Source: Dasypus novemcinctus (Eukaryota; Chordata; Mammalia; Cingulata; Dasypodidae). From it: DNA of 64,000 nt. Below, piece after piece: positions 23,814 through 36,089 of the stretch. Numbering within the stretch: position 1 is the stretch's first letter; every line of letters starts with the position of its first letter. The position numbers and the translations under genes are program-made. Under the pieces are notes generated by a model that saw nothing but the letters and a program-made list of their open reading frames with translations, was not told the origin of the DNA and ran no database searches. Location: assembly GCF_030445035.2 (NCBI RefSeq), contig NC_080689.1:19125278-19189277 (forward strand). Reading direction: 5' to 3'.

Positions 23814-25177
23814 TTATGGGATATATAAAAGGCAGTGCTGAGAGGGAAATTTACAGCTCTAAAGCTTACATTTAAAAATAAGAACATTAAAAAGAAGAAA
23901 GATCTCAAACCAGAGAACTAATCTCACGCTTAGAGGAACTAGAAAAAGAAGAGCAAACTAAACCCAAAGTGAGCAGATGGGAGGAAATAAAAATTAGAGC
24001 AGAAATAAATTAATTCGAGAAAAATAAAACAACAGAGGTCAATGAAACAATAAGTTGTTTCTTTGAAAAAAATCAATAAAATCAACAGTTTCCACTACAC
24101 ACACACACACATAACAAAAGATGCAAATTACTGAACTCAGAAATGAAAGGGGGGACATTACTACCAAGCCTCAAAAATAAAAAGGACTGAAAAAGGATAC
24201 TATGAAAAATTGTATGTCAACAAGTTAGATAACCTAGATTAAATGGACAAAATCCTAGAAGCACACAAAGTACCTACACTGACTCAAGAAGAAACAGAAG
24301 ATCTCAACAGACCAATAATAAGTAAAGAGACTGATTCAGTAATCAAAATCCTCCAAACAAAGGAAAGCCCAGACTTCAATGAATTTTATAAAACGTTTCA
24401 AAAGAGTGAACACCAACCATGCTCAACCCCTTCCAAAAACTGAAGACAAAGTAACCTTCCTGACGCCTTCTGAGATCAGCATCACCAATACCAAAGCCCA
24501 ATAAAAATATCACAAGGAAACTACAGTCCAATATCCCTCATAAATACAGATATAAAATGCAACAAATTAATAGCAAATTGAATCCAACAGCACATTAAAG
24601 AAAGTATACAACCACAATCAAGTAAGATTTAGCCCAGGTATGTAAGGATGGTTCAACAAAAGGAAATCAATTAATAGAATACAGATTAATAGAATGAAGA
24701 AAACTAATACAATACACCACATTAATGGAATGAAGAGGGAAATCATAGGAACATCTTAATACAGAAAGGTATTTGACAATGCCACACCCCTTCTTGATAA
24801 AAGCACTAAGAAAACTAGGAACAGAAGGGAACTTTGCCAACCTGCTAAAGACATTTTATGAAAAACTCAAATTAAGCATTATAGTCAATACTGAGAGACA
24901 AAAAGCCTTCTCCAAAACATCAGGAACAAGACAAGGATGCCAACTTTCGCCCCTTCTTATTTATTCAACACTGAATTGGAAGTTCTGGCCAGAACAATTA
25001 GGCAAGAAAAAGAAATAAATGTATCCAAATTGTAAAAGAAGTAAATCTATTTGGAGATGTCATGATCTCATACATAAAAAAGTCCTAAGAATCCATAAAA
25101 CTAATCACCAATAAACAAATTCAGCAAAGGTCCAAGATATAAGATCTGTACCCAAAAAAAAAAAAAAAAAAATCTGT

Positions 25178-25385
25178 TTTGATGGGAGAGAGTGTAAACT
25201 GCAAAGTAAACTATAATCCATGCTTAGTGGTGATGCTCTAAAATGTGTTTATCAATTGCAATGAATGTACCACACTGATGAAAGATGTTGCTAATGTGGG
25301 AGGTGTGGGGAGTGGGGTATATGAGAATGCCCTACATATTCTCTGTAACGTTTATATAATTGAAATATTTTTTAAAAAATAAAAA
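25178..25385 (+). repeat. Short L1 3'UTR fragment nested in L1 ORF2
   Basis: It matches the end of the 53.5-53.73 kb L1 piece (AAACTATAATCCATGCTTAG, TGCAATGAATGTACCACACT, GTGTGGGGAGTGGGG) and splits the ORF2 of the surrounding copy. An A-run of about 20 precedes it and an A-rich tail follows. Severely 5'-truncated insertion. Confidence 0.7.
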
Positions 25386-25794
25386 AGTGAGGAAAAAAGT
25401 GTCATTTTTATACAACAGCAATGAAAAATCCAAAAAGAAATTAAAATAATTACATTTACTTTACAATATAAAAGAATAAAATACTTGGTAAGAAATTAAA
25501 ACAAGACATGCAATATTTATATACTGGAACTCCAAAGCATTGCTAGAAGAAATTAAAGAAAAACTAGTTAAATGGAAAGACATTCCATGTTCATGGATTG
25601 GAAGACTTAATATCAAGATGGGAATACCACTCCAAGCACTATATGCAAATGATGCAATCCCTATTAAAATTCCAATGACCTTTTCTGCAGAAATGGAAAA
25701 GCCAACCTCAAATTTATATGGAATTGCAAGGGATCCATATTAACCAAAACAACATTGAAAAAGAAGAAAGTGGGAGTGTTACTGTGCACAATAG

Positions 25795-26345
25795 TGTAAA
25801 CCAGATTTTGAGAAAAGAGTTTTATTGCAAGGTAAACCAACAAAGAGACAGGAGACAAGCTCAAATCCATCTCCCCAATCCAAGATCAAGGGAGATTTAT
25901 GAAATCAAAACAGAGGTAAGGATAGTAACAGAGATTCTGGTTGGCATATTCTGACTGGCTGTTTATAGGACTATCTAAATACAGTAGAAATATGTCAGTG
26001 GGCTGAATCTTATCTCTCCTGTTGAGGGATCCCTTACATTTCATTTGTTTTTGATGACTTTTTGTCCCTGGAATCTTGTTTCCAAGGAAGGTGATTTTTG
26101 CTTCTGGTGTCTCAGGGTTGATCCAGGGGCACAAGAGCAATGTGTCTTTGTCTGTCTAGACATGCTCCAGTTTCCCACTTGTGACTGAATATGACTACGG
26201 CTAAGTTTCACTGCCTGTAAAACAAGTTCAGGAAAGAATTCCAGTAATGGGAGATGAAGAAATTCTGACAAGCTGCAGTTTGGGCCTGAATCTTGATTTT
26301 TAGTTAGGACTCCGAGTTAACTCACCTATGGTTTCAAGAGAACTC
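25795..26345 (-). repeat. LTR-like insertion in L1 ORF2
   Basis: A non-L1 insert between two ORF2 segments. Read on minus, it ends with GCAATAAAACTCTTTTCTCA and then CTGGTTTACA: a polyadenylation signal about 40 bases before a CA end, as in ERV LTRs. Exact left boundary and duplication are uncertain. Confidence 0.45.
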
Positions 26346-27159
26346 ACAATCATGGTGACAAAACTTCCTACAAAGCTACAGTCGTCAAAACAATGTAGAC
26401 TAATGGAATGCACTGGCCCAGTGGAATAGAAATGAGGTCCTGAAATAAACTGCATAACCAAGGCCAACTGATTTTCAACAAGAAGTCAAGACCATTTGAT
26501 GTGATATAACATTTCAGTGGTGAAATTACCACATGCAAAATAATGAAGCTGGATCCTTATTTCATATAAAAATACACAAAATTAACTTAAAATGGATCAA
26601 CATCTTAAATGTAGGAACTAAAAGTATAAAACTCTTAGAAGAAACCATAGGGGTACATCTTCAAACCTTCATTTTGGCCAAGGATTTTTAGATATGGCAC
26701 CAAAAGCATAAGCACCAAAGGAAAAACAGACTTCACCAAAATTGAAAACTTTTGTGAATTAATGGACACTGACAAGAAAGTAAAAGCACAACTTACAAGA
26801 TGGGAGAAAGTATTTACAAATCATATATCTGGTAAGTATATAATATCAAGAACAAACAAAGAACTCCTATAACAATACGAAAAACACAAACAACCCAATT
26901 TTAAAAGGGCCAAGAATTTGAATAGATATTTCTCCAAAGATATATATACAGCCCCTAAGTACATGAAAAGGTGCTCAGCATTATTAGTCATCATGGAAAT
27001 GCACGTCAAACCGAAATAAGATACCACTGCACACCCATTAGGATAACTATTATTTTTTAAAAATCAGAGAGTCAAGTCAACAACATTGCAATGTAGGATA
27101 TCCCCTGGAAAAGTCTTCCCTCAGAATCAACTAATAAAAGGACAAATAGTACTTTCTTG

Positions 27160-27500
27160 GAACTTTGGAGATGACAGAAAGGAAAAGTGAGTGAGGGAGA
27201 ATATGTAAACAAATTATAGGAGCGAGGGAGAAAATACTGCACAATAACAAACAGAACAAATCAAGATTCCCAGAAAAGGAACAGAGTAAAGGAAGTTTTC
27301 TCCTGGAAACTTAATATAAAGCCAACCAACAATAAAACCTTAGTTAAGAGGAAAAACAGACCTTCAGAGTTAACACATCAAAATAATCAGATGCCCAAAC
27401 ATTAGCAAAAATTTATAAGCCATAGTAAGAAATAGGAAGATATGTCTCAGTCAAGGGAACAAATTAAAACTTCAGAGGAGACAAAGAATTTCTGTGAAAT
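27160..27500 (+). repeat. L1 5'UTR-type fragment
   Basis: The phrase GGGAACAAATTAAAACTTCAG and the preceding GAAATAGGAAGATATGTCTC match the older L1 5' region. A related stretch is at 44880-44990. No coding. Confidence 0.45.
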
Positions 27501-27689
27501 GATTACCTATTTTTTTAAAAAGTCTTGATACTGAGATATAACAATAATCATATATAAGAATCTTAACATTGAATGCAAGAATTGTCATTTACTCTCATTT
27601 TATTTTTCTATGCTGTCCCTAAAAGTTCAGAATCCAAATGCTGTGAAGTTCTCAGAGAGAGCGTTTTCTAGTTAGAGGGAACATGTGGC

Positions 27690-27830
27690 TGAAATATTGT
27701 GAAATAGTTTCAAGAGGTAGGCTGCGGCTATATCATATGGAGTCTTGTAAGCCAGGCAAAGTGGTTTGGGTTTTATTCTAATTACAATGGAAAGCAATGT
27801 AAAATGGCAGAGACACTTTAAAAAAGGAAA
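27690..27830 (-). repeat. L2 fragment
   Basis: GTCTTGTAAGCCAGGCAAAG and TTGGGTTTTATTCTAATTAC are the antisense of the L2 ORF C-terminal region. Short and diverged. Confidence 0.5.
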
Positions 27831-28622
27831 AAAAAGTTGATTTAGTCATCAAAAATGTTTATAATACATCATTAAGAACAGTGATTTAAAAGTCAAAATG
27901 TTTTAAAAAATTTTTAATAATTTCACTGCTAAAGTGAATTTTAATGTTAATATAATTAATTATTCATTTTCAATTCTTGTTAAATAAAGTGCTGTTTTAA
28001 ATAAGTGAGTTGAAAAAGTCTGTGTTTTGAACTTGGACACCACTGTCTGCTTGTCTGTCAGTTAATTTTTTACCTCCATAGAAAGGCCGACACTGAGTCT
28101 TATCTATCTAGTCACTTCTGTATTACCTTGTCCACTACAGTCAAATGCACAGGGCAAGTAGAGCCAAGCATGGTAATAAAAGGCATAATACCACATGACC
28201 CTGACAATCTGGTCACTACTGACTAGATCAAGAATGGGAGACTGAACCCAAGCACAGCCAATTTTAGGCTAACTAGCATCCAATAATGTGGCCCCAGTAG
28301 TAAACTAATTCTACCACAAAGCCAAGATGGAAATGAGATAGACTAACTGATCAGTATCCAACTCTACAAAAAACACTACAGCAGAAGTGTGCGGTAAAAA
28401 AACACACACAGGTCCATATCCCCATTACTAAAGGAGTAATGATTCAAAAGATCTGCTATAGGATCCACACGAATTATTTTTATGCAGCAGTTGAGATTTG
28501 TGTCCCTTACTTTTCTATAATAACACTCCATTACTTAAGGTAACCTCAATCTATCTCTTTTCCTTATAAGCCTAAACAACATATAATCTCACTTGCCCTG
28601 TGAAAGTCACATATCTGGATAT
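27830..28622. other. Intron sequence, nothing recognised
   Basis: AT-rich sequence, then a less AT-rich piece (28080-28400) I cannot assign. No exon was seen. Confidence 0.35.
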
Positions 28623-28636
28623 TAAGAATAATCAGA

Positions 28637-29007
28637 GGGAAACGGCCTTGGCCCAGTGGTTAGGGCGTCCGTCTACCACATAGGAGGTCCGCGGTTCAAA
28701 CCCTGGGCCTCCTTGATCCGTGTGGAGCTGGCCCATGTGCAGCGCTGATGCGTGCAAGGAGTGCCGCACACGCAGGGGTGTCCCCCGGGTAGGGGAGCCC
28801 TGCACACAAGGAGTGCACCCGTAAGGAGAGCCGCCCAGCGCTAAAGAAAAGTGCAGCCTGCCCAGGAATGGCGCCACCCACACTTCCCGTGCAGCTGACG
28901 ACAACAGAAGCGGCGGACAAAGAAACAAGACGCAACAAATTGACACAGAGAACAGACAACCGCGGGAGGGGGGGAATTTAAATAAATAAATCTTTAAAAA
29001 AAAAAAA
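28637..29007 (+). repeat. Full-length DAS SINE
   Basis: Head GGGAAACGGCCTTGGCCCAG, B-box region GCGGTTCAAACCC, CpG-rich body, and AAATAAATAAATCTTTAAA tail. Target duplication AAGAATAATCAGA at 28624-28636 and 29008-29020. Several CpGs are intact. Confidence 0.95.
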
Positions 29008-29124
29008 AAGAATAATCAGAAGTTGTTCCTTGACACATGTGACCTAGTTTTCAAAAATAGTATGATACCTTATCAATCTTGAACTCAAGCTTCAAATATT
29101 TTTACCATCTGAAACCACAATGAA

Positions 29125-29735
29125 TAACCAAGGGAGAAGATCCTCAAAAAATTCAACAGAATTACCATATGATTCAGCACTTCCACTTCTAGGTATATGA
29201 CCCTAAGAAATGAAAGCAGGAATTCAAACAGAAACCTGTACACCAATGTTCATATTAGTCACAATTGCCAAAGGTGGAAACAACCTAAATGTCCATCAAC
29301 AGATGAATGGATAAACAAAATATGGAACATACATACAGTGGAATATTAGACAACCATAAAAAAGAATGAAGTTCTGATACATGCTACAACATAGATGAAC
29401 TTAAAAATATAATGCTAAATGAAATAAACCAGACAAAGAAGTACAAAGATTATTTGATTCCACTTACATGAAATATCTAGAATAAGCAAATTCAAAGAGA
29501 CAGAGAATAGATTAGAAGTTACCAGGGTCCAAGGGCAGCAGGAAATAGGGAGTTATTGCTTAATGAGTTTCTGTTTGGGTGATAAAAAAAGTTTTGGTAA
29601 TGGATGGTGGTGATGGCTGCATAACACTGTGAATGTAATTAATACAACTGAATTTTTTCCTTAAGCATAGTTAAACTGGAAAATGTTTTATATATATGTT
29701 ACCAGAAAAACATTTTTTTAAAAGAAAATAAAATA
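29125..29735 (+). repeat. L1 3' fragment
   Basis: Late ORF2 and 3'UTR of an old L1 (AAATGTCCATCAACAGATGA, ATGAATGGATAAACAAAAT, GATGGTGGTGATGGCTGCA) ending at an A-rich tail. Plus strand, antisense to MEMO1. Confidence 0.75.
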
Positions 29736-29739
29736 ATAA

Positions 29740-30502
29740 AGGGAGAAAAGAATCTGTGTTGACAAAATCGATGTCCAAGTCCACATGCAAAACTAGTATA
29801 TTTTACTCTCAGGAAAGTTCTCTAGAATTAAATTCAAGACTTATTTCAATTGGTACTATTAAATTTACTCTCCAAACATCCAAAAGATGAGAAGCAATAA
29901 CTCAGAAATGGGGAAAAGACTGGTTGCTACAATTAGGTACAATGACATCTACAAGAAAAAACATATACATACAAAAAAAAAAATTTTTTAACTTTAAATA
30001 TTTGTCAAAGCCCACAGAACTGAATTCATAAAGAATGAAGAAGGGAGGGAGAGAGGAAGAAAATTAGCTAATATGTCAGGATATCCCAGGAAGGAATACA
30101 GACTGATGAATCTAACTGCATGCATTATGCAACTTCACTGAAGGGGTGGGGTGTGGGGGGGGGGCTTTGGAAAACAATATTTTGATTAGAAATTGGAAGG
30201 TTAAAGACACAAGGAAATGTACATAAATCTATATTCTAGTTTGTAAATTTATTTCACACATAGGTACGGGTTAACAATTCTAAACCTGCTTTACATGTAT
30301 ACTGAGATTGAACAAGTATGTAAATGGATAGTGGATGGTGGCAGGAGCCATGTTTTTCACTACTGGAGAGGGAATTTACAGATAAGCAAATGGGAAAGGC
30401 TAGAATGAGCCCTGTGGTACTAGACTAGATTTGGAAAAATGATTATAAAATCATGTTTAGCTTAATATATAAACAAATGGATACAGAAATAATTATAGGT
30501 AG
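29740..30502. other. Intron sequence, nothing recognised
   Basis: AT-rich with a G-run near 30150-30160. No exon or clear repeat. Confidence 0.35.
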
Positions 30503-30935
30503 TGTTATTATGGATTGAATAGTGCCTGCTCCCCCACCCCAGCAATGATATGTTGAAGTCCTAATCCCCAACATCTCAAAAGGTGACCTTATTTGGAAAC
30601 AGGTCATTACAGATGGAGTTAGGACAATTAAAATGAGGTCATATTGGAATAGGGTCAGCCCTAAATCCAATATGACTGGTATCTTTGTAAGAGTTGACTT
30701 GGACACAAAGAGACAGAGAGGAGAATGCCATGTAACAAATGAGGCAGGCAAGTTACCACCAGAAGCTAGGAAAGAGGCATGGATAGATTCTCCCCTACAG
30801 AAAACAAAGTATGGCCCTGCCAACACCTTCATTTCAGATATCTAGCCTCCAGAACCGAGATGATAAATTTCTGTTGTTTTAAGCCACCTAGTTTGTGCCA
30901 TCTTGTCACAGCAACCCTAGGAAAGTAAGATATGT
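30503..30935 (+). repeat. MLT1-type MaLR LTR
   Basis: Follows the MLT1 consensus order: TGTTATTATGGATTGAATAG, ATGTTGAAGTCCTAATCCCC, GACACAAAGAGACAGAGAGG, CTCCAGAACCGAGATGATAA, and TTTCTGTTGTTTTAAGCCAC. Solo LTR; no internal region attached. Confidence 0.85.
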
Positions 30936-31013
30936 AAGTACATGGGTTAGTATAAACATCTAACCTATCTCCTGTTTCCAACCACTATAGGGCCTAAAAG
31001 CAATGACTCCCAG

Positions 31014-31613
31014 TGTTACCGGATTTTGTTTAGATTCTTGAATAAGCTATAAGAAATGAATTTCAAGAGCACATCAAGGTTTATTAGGACAGTAATTTAT
31101 TAAGGAAAGGTGAGAAGAGAAATGGGAGAAAATAATAGATCATAGGTCCCAGGTAGAGGAAGGGCTGAAAAGTGATAAAGTGGTCCGACTTACAGACTAC
31201 AATTGCCAATTATAGATAAAAAATGCCCAGGTTTACTTGCATATTGATCCAGGCAGGGGTGAAGAAGGCATGAATAGGGGTCAAAAGGTAATAGGAGAGA
31301 GCAAAAGGCCTCTGTGCTTGCTTTTTAAACCATTAATTATTGCCCCTGTGCTAATGGCATGGGAGGAGTCCCAGCTGTTTGCTGTTTTGACTGAGTACCC
31401 GACCCATCTACCCACCAGGAGGGTCCAATGATAAGGTCCTTGGGGAATATCCAGGGCTTTTCTTGGCTTCTGGTGGAAATTAGTTCTGAATGGGAGAATC
31501 TTGTGGGGTCTTCCAGCAGCCATCCTGGGGATACTGAAGCACACATGTTAATGCGGACGATTTTTCTGCCAGGTTCCAGATCCGTCTACTGATTCCCTAT
31601 CTAGTCTGCTTCA
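31014..31613 (-). repeat. Solo ERV LTR, 600 bp
   Basis: On minus it begins TGAAGCAGACTAGAT and ends CCGGTAACA, with AATAAA (31080-31085) about 70 bases from the 3' end. A perfect 4-bp duplication CCAG flanks it (31010-31013 and 31614-31617). TG...CA ends, signal position and 4-bp duplication fit a gammaretrovirus-like (ERV1-class) solo LTR. No coding sequence remains. Confidence 0.75.
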
Positions 31614-31639
31614 CCAGTAGCAATGAATACACAACGCCC

Positions 31640-32230
31640 AAATCTCAGTTTCTAACCACCATTTCCCAATAAAAGGAAGCAGGAGTCCTTGGAGAATTGG
31701 CTGGGGCAGGGAAAATATAAGATGAGCCTGAAGCATATTATAAACCCAGAGTACTCAAAAATCAAAAGTATGGGGCATGTCGAAAGGATTCAGGAGCCAC
31801 AGATGAAAGAACTTCCAATGACTAAAACTGGGAAAATTTGAGCAACAAAATAAATAATGTGGTACTGAATTACCTCCCATAATATAAAATAAATAAACAT
31901 GAATCCATATCAATATAAATAAATGATTAAGTAAATAAGGGCTGAATAGGGACAAATTTTCCTTGAAGAAGAACTTCCAGTAATATAATTCTCCTTCCAA
32001 TAGATAGAGATTAAATCCCTATCTCCCCATACCCTGTCCCCAAGTGTGGGTAGGACTTCAGTGACTTAGAGTCATAGAATAGAATATGGAAAGGGGAAAG
32101 TAGTAACTTTACACTGGAGAAACCTGACAAACACAACTTTAACCAAATGATCAAGGTTAATATCACCAAAGTCAGGGTCTTTTTATTCAAAATAAAAACA
32201 CTCAACAAATTAAGATTAGAAAGGAATTTT
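31640..32230 (+). repeat. Old L1 3'UTR-like sequence
   Basis: The 5' part repeats the 19260-19460 element. The 3' part (CTGGAGAAACCTGACAAACA, ACCAAATGATCAAGGTTAA) is a phrase from old mammalian L1 3' regions. Not resolved further. Confidence 0.4.
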
Positions 32231-32235
32231 CCAGG

Positions 32236-32555
32236 ACAGGGATGTGGCTCAGACAACTGGGCTCTCACCTACCACATGGGGGATCCTGGTGCCTCCTAAA
32301 GAAGACAGCGACCTGGCATGACCAGCAGGCACTGCAAGCTGACTCAACAAGAGACACAAGAAGAAAAAACATAATAAGAGACACAATTAAGTAGGGAGCA
32401 GAGATTGCTCAAGCAATTAGGGACCTCCCTCCCACATCAGAGATCCTAGGTTTGCCTCCTAAAGAAACAAGGAAGATGAACACAGAACAGACACAGCAAG
32501 TGAAAAACAACAAGGGAGTAGGAAGAAATAAATAAAACAAATCTTTGGGGGAAAA
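32236..32555 (+). repeat. Two-headed DAS SINE
   Basis: Heads at 32236-32295 (B box partly deleted) and 32400-32465, body units, and AAATAAATAAAACAAATC then TTT tail. Flanks GGAATTTTCCA and AGAATTTTCACA are a weak duplication. L1 sequence follows. Confidence 0.8.
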
Positions 32556-34626
32556 AGGGAAGAATTTTCACAACATGACGAAGGGCAATTATTTTAAAAA
32601 CCCATGGCTAACATCATACTCAACTGTGAAAAACTGAAAGCTTTTCCCCTAAGATCAGGAATAAGAAAAGGATGTCTACTTTTGCCACATCTATTCAACA
32701 TTATAATGGAAGTTCTAGCCAGAAAAATTAAGCAAGAAAAAGAAAGAAAGAGCATCAAAATTGGAAAAGAAGTAAAAGTATCTCTATTCACAAACAACAT
32801 GATCTAACATTTTAAAATTTCTAAGAATCCATATTAAAAAATTGAAGCTAAAAAAACTACTTCAGCAAGGACTTAGGGTACAAGATCAACATCCAAAAAT
32901 CAAATGTATTTCTATCTAATAGCAATGAACAATCTGAAAAAGGAAATTAAGAAAACAATTCCATTTATCTTTGCATCAAAAACAAAGTAGTTAGGGATAA
33001 ATTTAACCAAGGGGTCCAAGATCTGTAAACTGAAAACGATAAAACATTGTTGAAAGGAATTAAAGAAGATCTAAATAAATGGAAAAACATCCTGTGCTCA
33101 TGGTTTGGAAGACTTAATATTACTAAGATGTCTAGACTTCCCAAATCAAACTACAGATTCAATGTAATACCTATCCCTAGCAAAATCCCAAAGGTGTTTT
33201 TTACAGAAATGGAATAATCCACCATAAAATTCATAAGGAATGTTAAAGAACCCAGAATGGCCAAACCTTCTTGAAACAGAAGAACAAATTTGGAGGGCAC
33301 ACAGTTCCTTACTATAAATTTACTATAAAGCTACAAGTGCACAAAACATTGTGCTACTAGCATAATATCCACATTAATGGAACAGAATTGAGAGTCCAGC
33401 AATAAAACCATAAATCCATGGTCAACTGGTTTTGACAAGGATGTCGAGAAAATTCAATGGGGAAAGAACAGTCTCTTCAACAAATGGTGGGTGCAGAGAC
33501 AATTAGATAGCCACACACAAAGAATGAAGTGTGACCCTTACCTCACATTTACAAAAATTAACTCAAGATGGATCAAAGGCCTAAATATAAGAACTAAAAC
33601 CATAAAACATAAAACTCTTCAAAGCAAACATAAGTACAAACCTCATGATCTTGGATTTGGCAATGGTTTCTTAGATATAATATGAAAAGCACTGCAACGA
33701 AACAAAAAATAGGTAAGTTGGGCTTCTCCAAGATTAAAAATTCTTTTTCAGTGGCCACTCTCAAAGTGGAAAGAAAACCACAAAATAAAAGAAAAAGATG
33801 TGCAAATAGTATATTTGATAAGAATCTAGTATCCAGAATAAAGAACTCTTACAAGTCATCAACAAAAGCACAAATAACCTAATTAAAATATGGGCAAAGG
33901 ATTTGTTAAATAAATATTTCTCCAAAGAAGATATAAAAATGGCCAATAAGGACATGAAAAGATGCTCAATAAAAACCACAATAAGATACCATTTCACCCC
34001 ACTAGGATGGCCATTATCAAAAAAAAACCTGAAAATAACAAATGCTTGTGAAGATGTGGAGGAACTGGAACCTCCATGCATTGTTGGTGGAAATGAAAAT
34101 TGTGGACAAACTGTGGAAAACAGTTTGGTAGTTTTTCAAAGAGTTAAACATAGGATTATCATGTGACCCAGCAATTCAACTCTTAGCTATATACTCAAGA
34201 GAACTAAAAACCAGTACTCAAATACTTGGACATGAATGCATCACGTTTATTCACAAAAACCAAAAAGTAGAAAAAGCCCAAATGTGCATCAGTGAGGAAT
34301 GTAAAAACAAAATAAAATATATATACAATATTATTCAACCATAAAAAGGAATAAAATAACCTAAAAGCTATAGCATGATGAACCTTGAAAACACTATGCT
34401 ATGTGAATGAAGCTGGACACAAAAGGACAAATATTGTATGATTCCATTTATATGACATATGCAGAACAGGCAAATCCATTAGAGACAATACACAGATTAG
34501 CAGTTGCCAGGGCCTGCTGGCAAGGGGGAAATGGTAAGTGACTAATGAGTACAGGGTTTCCTTTTGGGGTGATGAAAATGTTCTGGAACTAGACAGTGGT
34601 GATGGCTGCACACTCTGAATGTGTAG

Positions 34627-35570
34627 TGTAGCAGTTTGATATTATGGATGAATTCCAAAAAGAAATATTGGATTATGTTTGTAAACTGATCTTTTCCTCT
34701 GGGCATATTAGATTATATTGGATTCACAGGTTTCCTTGATTAAGTAATCATGTAAACCACTTGTGCCAGTAGGGGGCTGAGTCCTCACCCTTTAGTGGAT
34801 GAGGACTCACAGATAAAAGGCATGACAAAGGACAGAGTTAAGGGTTCCTTTTTTTTTTTTTAAGATTTATTTTATTTTATTTATTTCTCTCCCCCTCCCC
34901 CATGGTCTGGTCTCTGTGTCCATTCGTTTGCTGTGTGTTCTTCTGCGTCTGCTCCCATTATCTGGCTGCACTGGGAAACTGCGTCTCTTTTTTGTTGCAT
35001 CATCTTGCTGCATCAGCTCTCCATGTGTGCAGCTCCAGTCCTGGGCGGGCTGTGCTTTTTTCACGTGGGGTGGCTCTCCTTGCACGTGGGGAACCCCTAT
35101 GTGAGGGTGCCCCTGCATGGCACAGCACTCCTTGCACGGCAGCACTGCACGTGGGCCAGCTCACCACACAGGTCAGGAGGCCCTGGGGATCAAACCCTGA
35201 ACCCTCAATGTAGTAGACAGACGCTCTACCAGTTGAGCCACATCCACTTCCTTAAGGGTTCTTAATGTTGGAGTTTGGTGCTGAAGCCTTAAACTGGAGC
35301 CCCTGGAGGAGAGGAACCCTGAGCCCAGGAAAACGCAAGCCTTGGGAAGAAAGGAAACTTGAACCCAGAGAGAAGCAAGACTCTGGACCCTGAAAAGCTG
35401 CAGCCTTCAACAGCCATCTTGCTCCGACACATGAAAATAGACTTGGTGAGGGAAGTAACTTATGCTTTATGGCCTGGTATCTGTAAGCTCCTACCCCAAA
35501 TAAATATCCTTTATAAAAACCAACCAATTTCTGATATTTTGCATCAGCACCCCTTTGGCTGACTGATACA
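34627..35570 (+). repeat. LTR-like element A, second copy
   Basis: Begins TGTAGCAGTTTGATATTATG and ends GACTGATACA. AATAAATATCCTTTATAAAA is near the end. Flanks TGTAG and CATAG differ only by C/T-G/A changes expected from a decayed CGTAG. The 3' 120 bases are nearly the same as at 20580-20699. Interrupted by a SINE at 34850-35251. Confidence 0.65.
34850..35251 (-). repeat. Full-length DAS SINE in the LTR-like element
   Basis: Minus-strand head GGAAGTGGATGTGGCTCAAC at 35251, tail T-run at about 34850. Target duplication TTAAGGGTTCCTT and TTAAGGGTTCTT. Confidence 0.9.
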
Positions 35571-35613
35571 CATAGTATGCCAAAGGATTATACACTTTAA
35601 AATGGTTAAAATT

Positions 35614-36029
35614 GGGAAGCGGACTTGGTCCAATGGATAGGGCATCTGCCTACCACATGGGAGGTCCACGATTCAAACCCCAGGCCTCCTTGACCCGTGT
35701 GGAGCTGGCCTATGCACAGTGCTGATGTGTGCAAGGAGTGCCCTGCCACGCAAGGGTGTCCCCCGCGTGGGGGAGCCCCACGCACAAGGAGTGCACCCCA
35801 TAAGGAGAGCCACCCAGCGCGAAAGAAAGTGCAGCCTGCCCAAGAATGGCGCAACACATACGGAGAGCTGACAAAACAAGACGACGCAACAAAAAGAAAC
35901 ACAGATTCCTGGTGCCGCTGATAAAGACAGAAGTGGTCACAAAAGAACACACAGCGAATGGACATAGCAGACAACTGGGGGTGGGGAGGGGAGAGAAATA
36001 AATAAATAAATATTTTAAAAATAATAAAT
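35614..36029 (+). repeat. Full-length DAS SINE in the L1 3'UTR
   Basis: Head GGGAAGCGGACTTGGTCCAA, B-box region GATTCAAACCCC, and long CpG-bearing body. Perfect duplication AAAATGGTTAAAA at 35599-35611 and 36030-36042. Confidence 0.95.
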
Positions 36030-36089
36030 AAAATGGTTAAAACGGTAATATAAATGTTATGTGTATTTTACCACAAAAACAAAAAAAAA

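Larger units (their letters stand above)
20970..27060 (+). repeat. Large L1 copy with many insertions
   Basis: L1 5'/ORF1-region sequence (20970-22680) is followed by ORF2. The endonuclease start is at about 22775-23370 (a TFNVNSLLT-like start, KKHDPIMCCL). The linker is at 23830-24760. The reverse-transcriptase region is at 24770-25150, where the conserved SGTRQGCQLSPLL motif is still readable. Post-RT sequence is at 25390-25790 ([17 protein letters not shown]) and the C-terminal region at 26346-27060. Stops and frameshifts throughout mean no function. Inserted into it are SINEs at 21179-21585 and 23390-23813, an L1 tail at 25178-25385 and an LTR-like piece at 25795-26345. Confidence 0.85.
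32560..36089 (+). repeat. L1 3' half with nested insertions
   Basis: ORF2 from the RT region ([13 protein letters not shown], then [17 protein letters not shown]) through [16 protein letters not shown] and the C-terminal region. The 3'UTR ends in a poly(A) at 36089. It is split at 34627-35570 by an LTR-like element (itself split by a SINE) and at 35614-36029 by another SINE. Many stops; dead. The left end may lie beneath the SINE at 32236. Confidence 0.85.

Noticed and set aside
24773-25018. Possible active reverse transcriptase
   Set aside because: The SGTRQGC region is readable, but flanking frames are broken by stops and insertions and the copy is interrupted several times.
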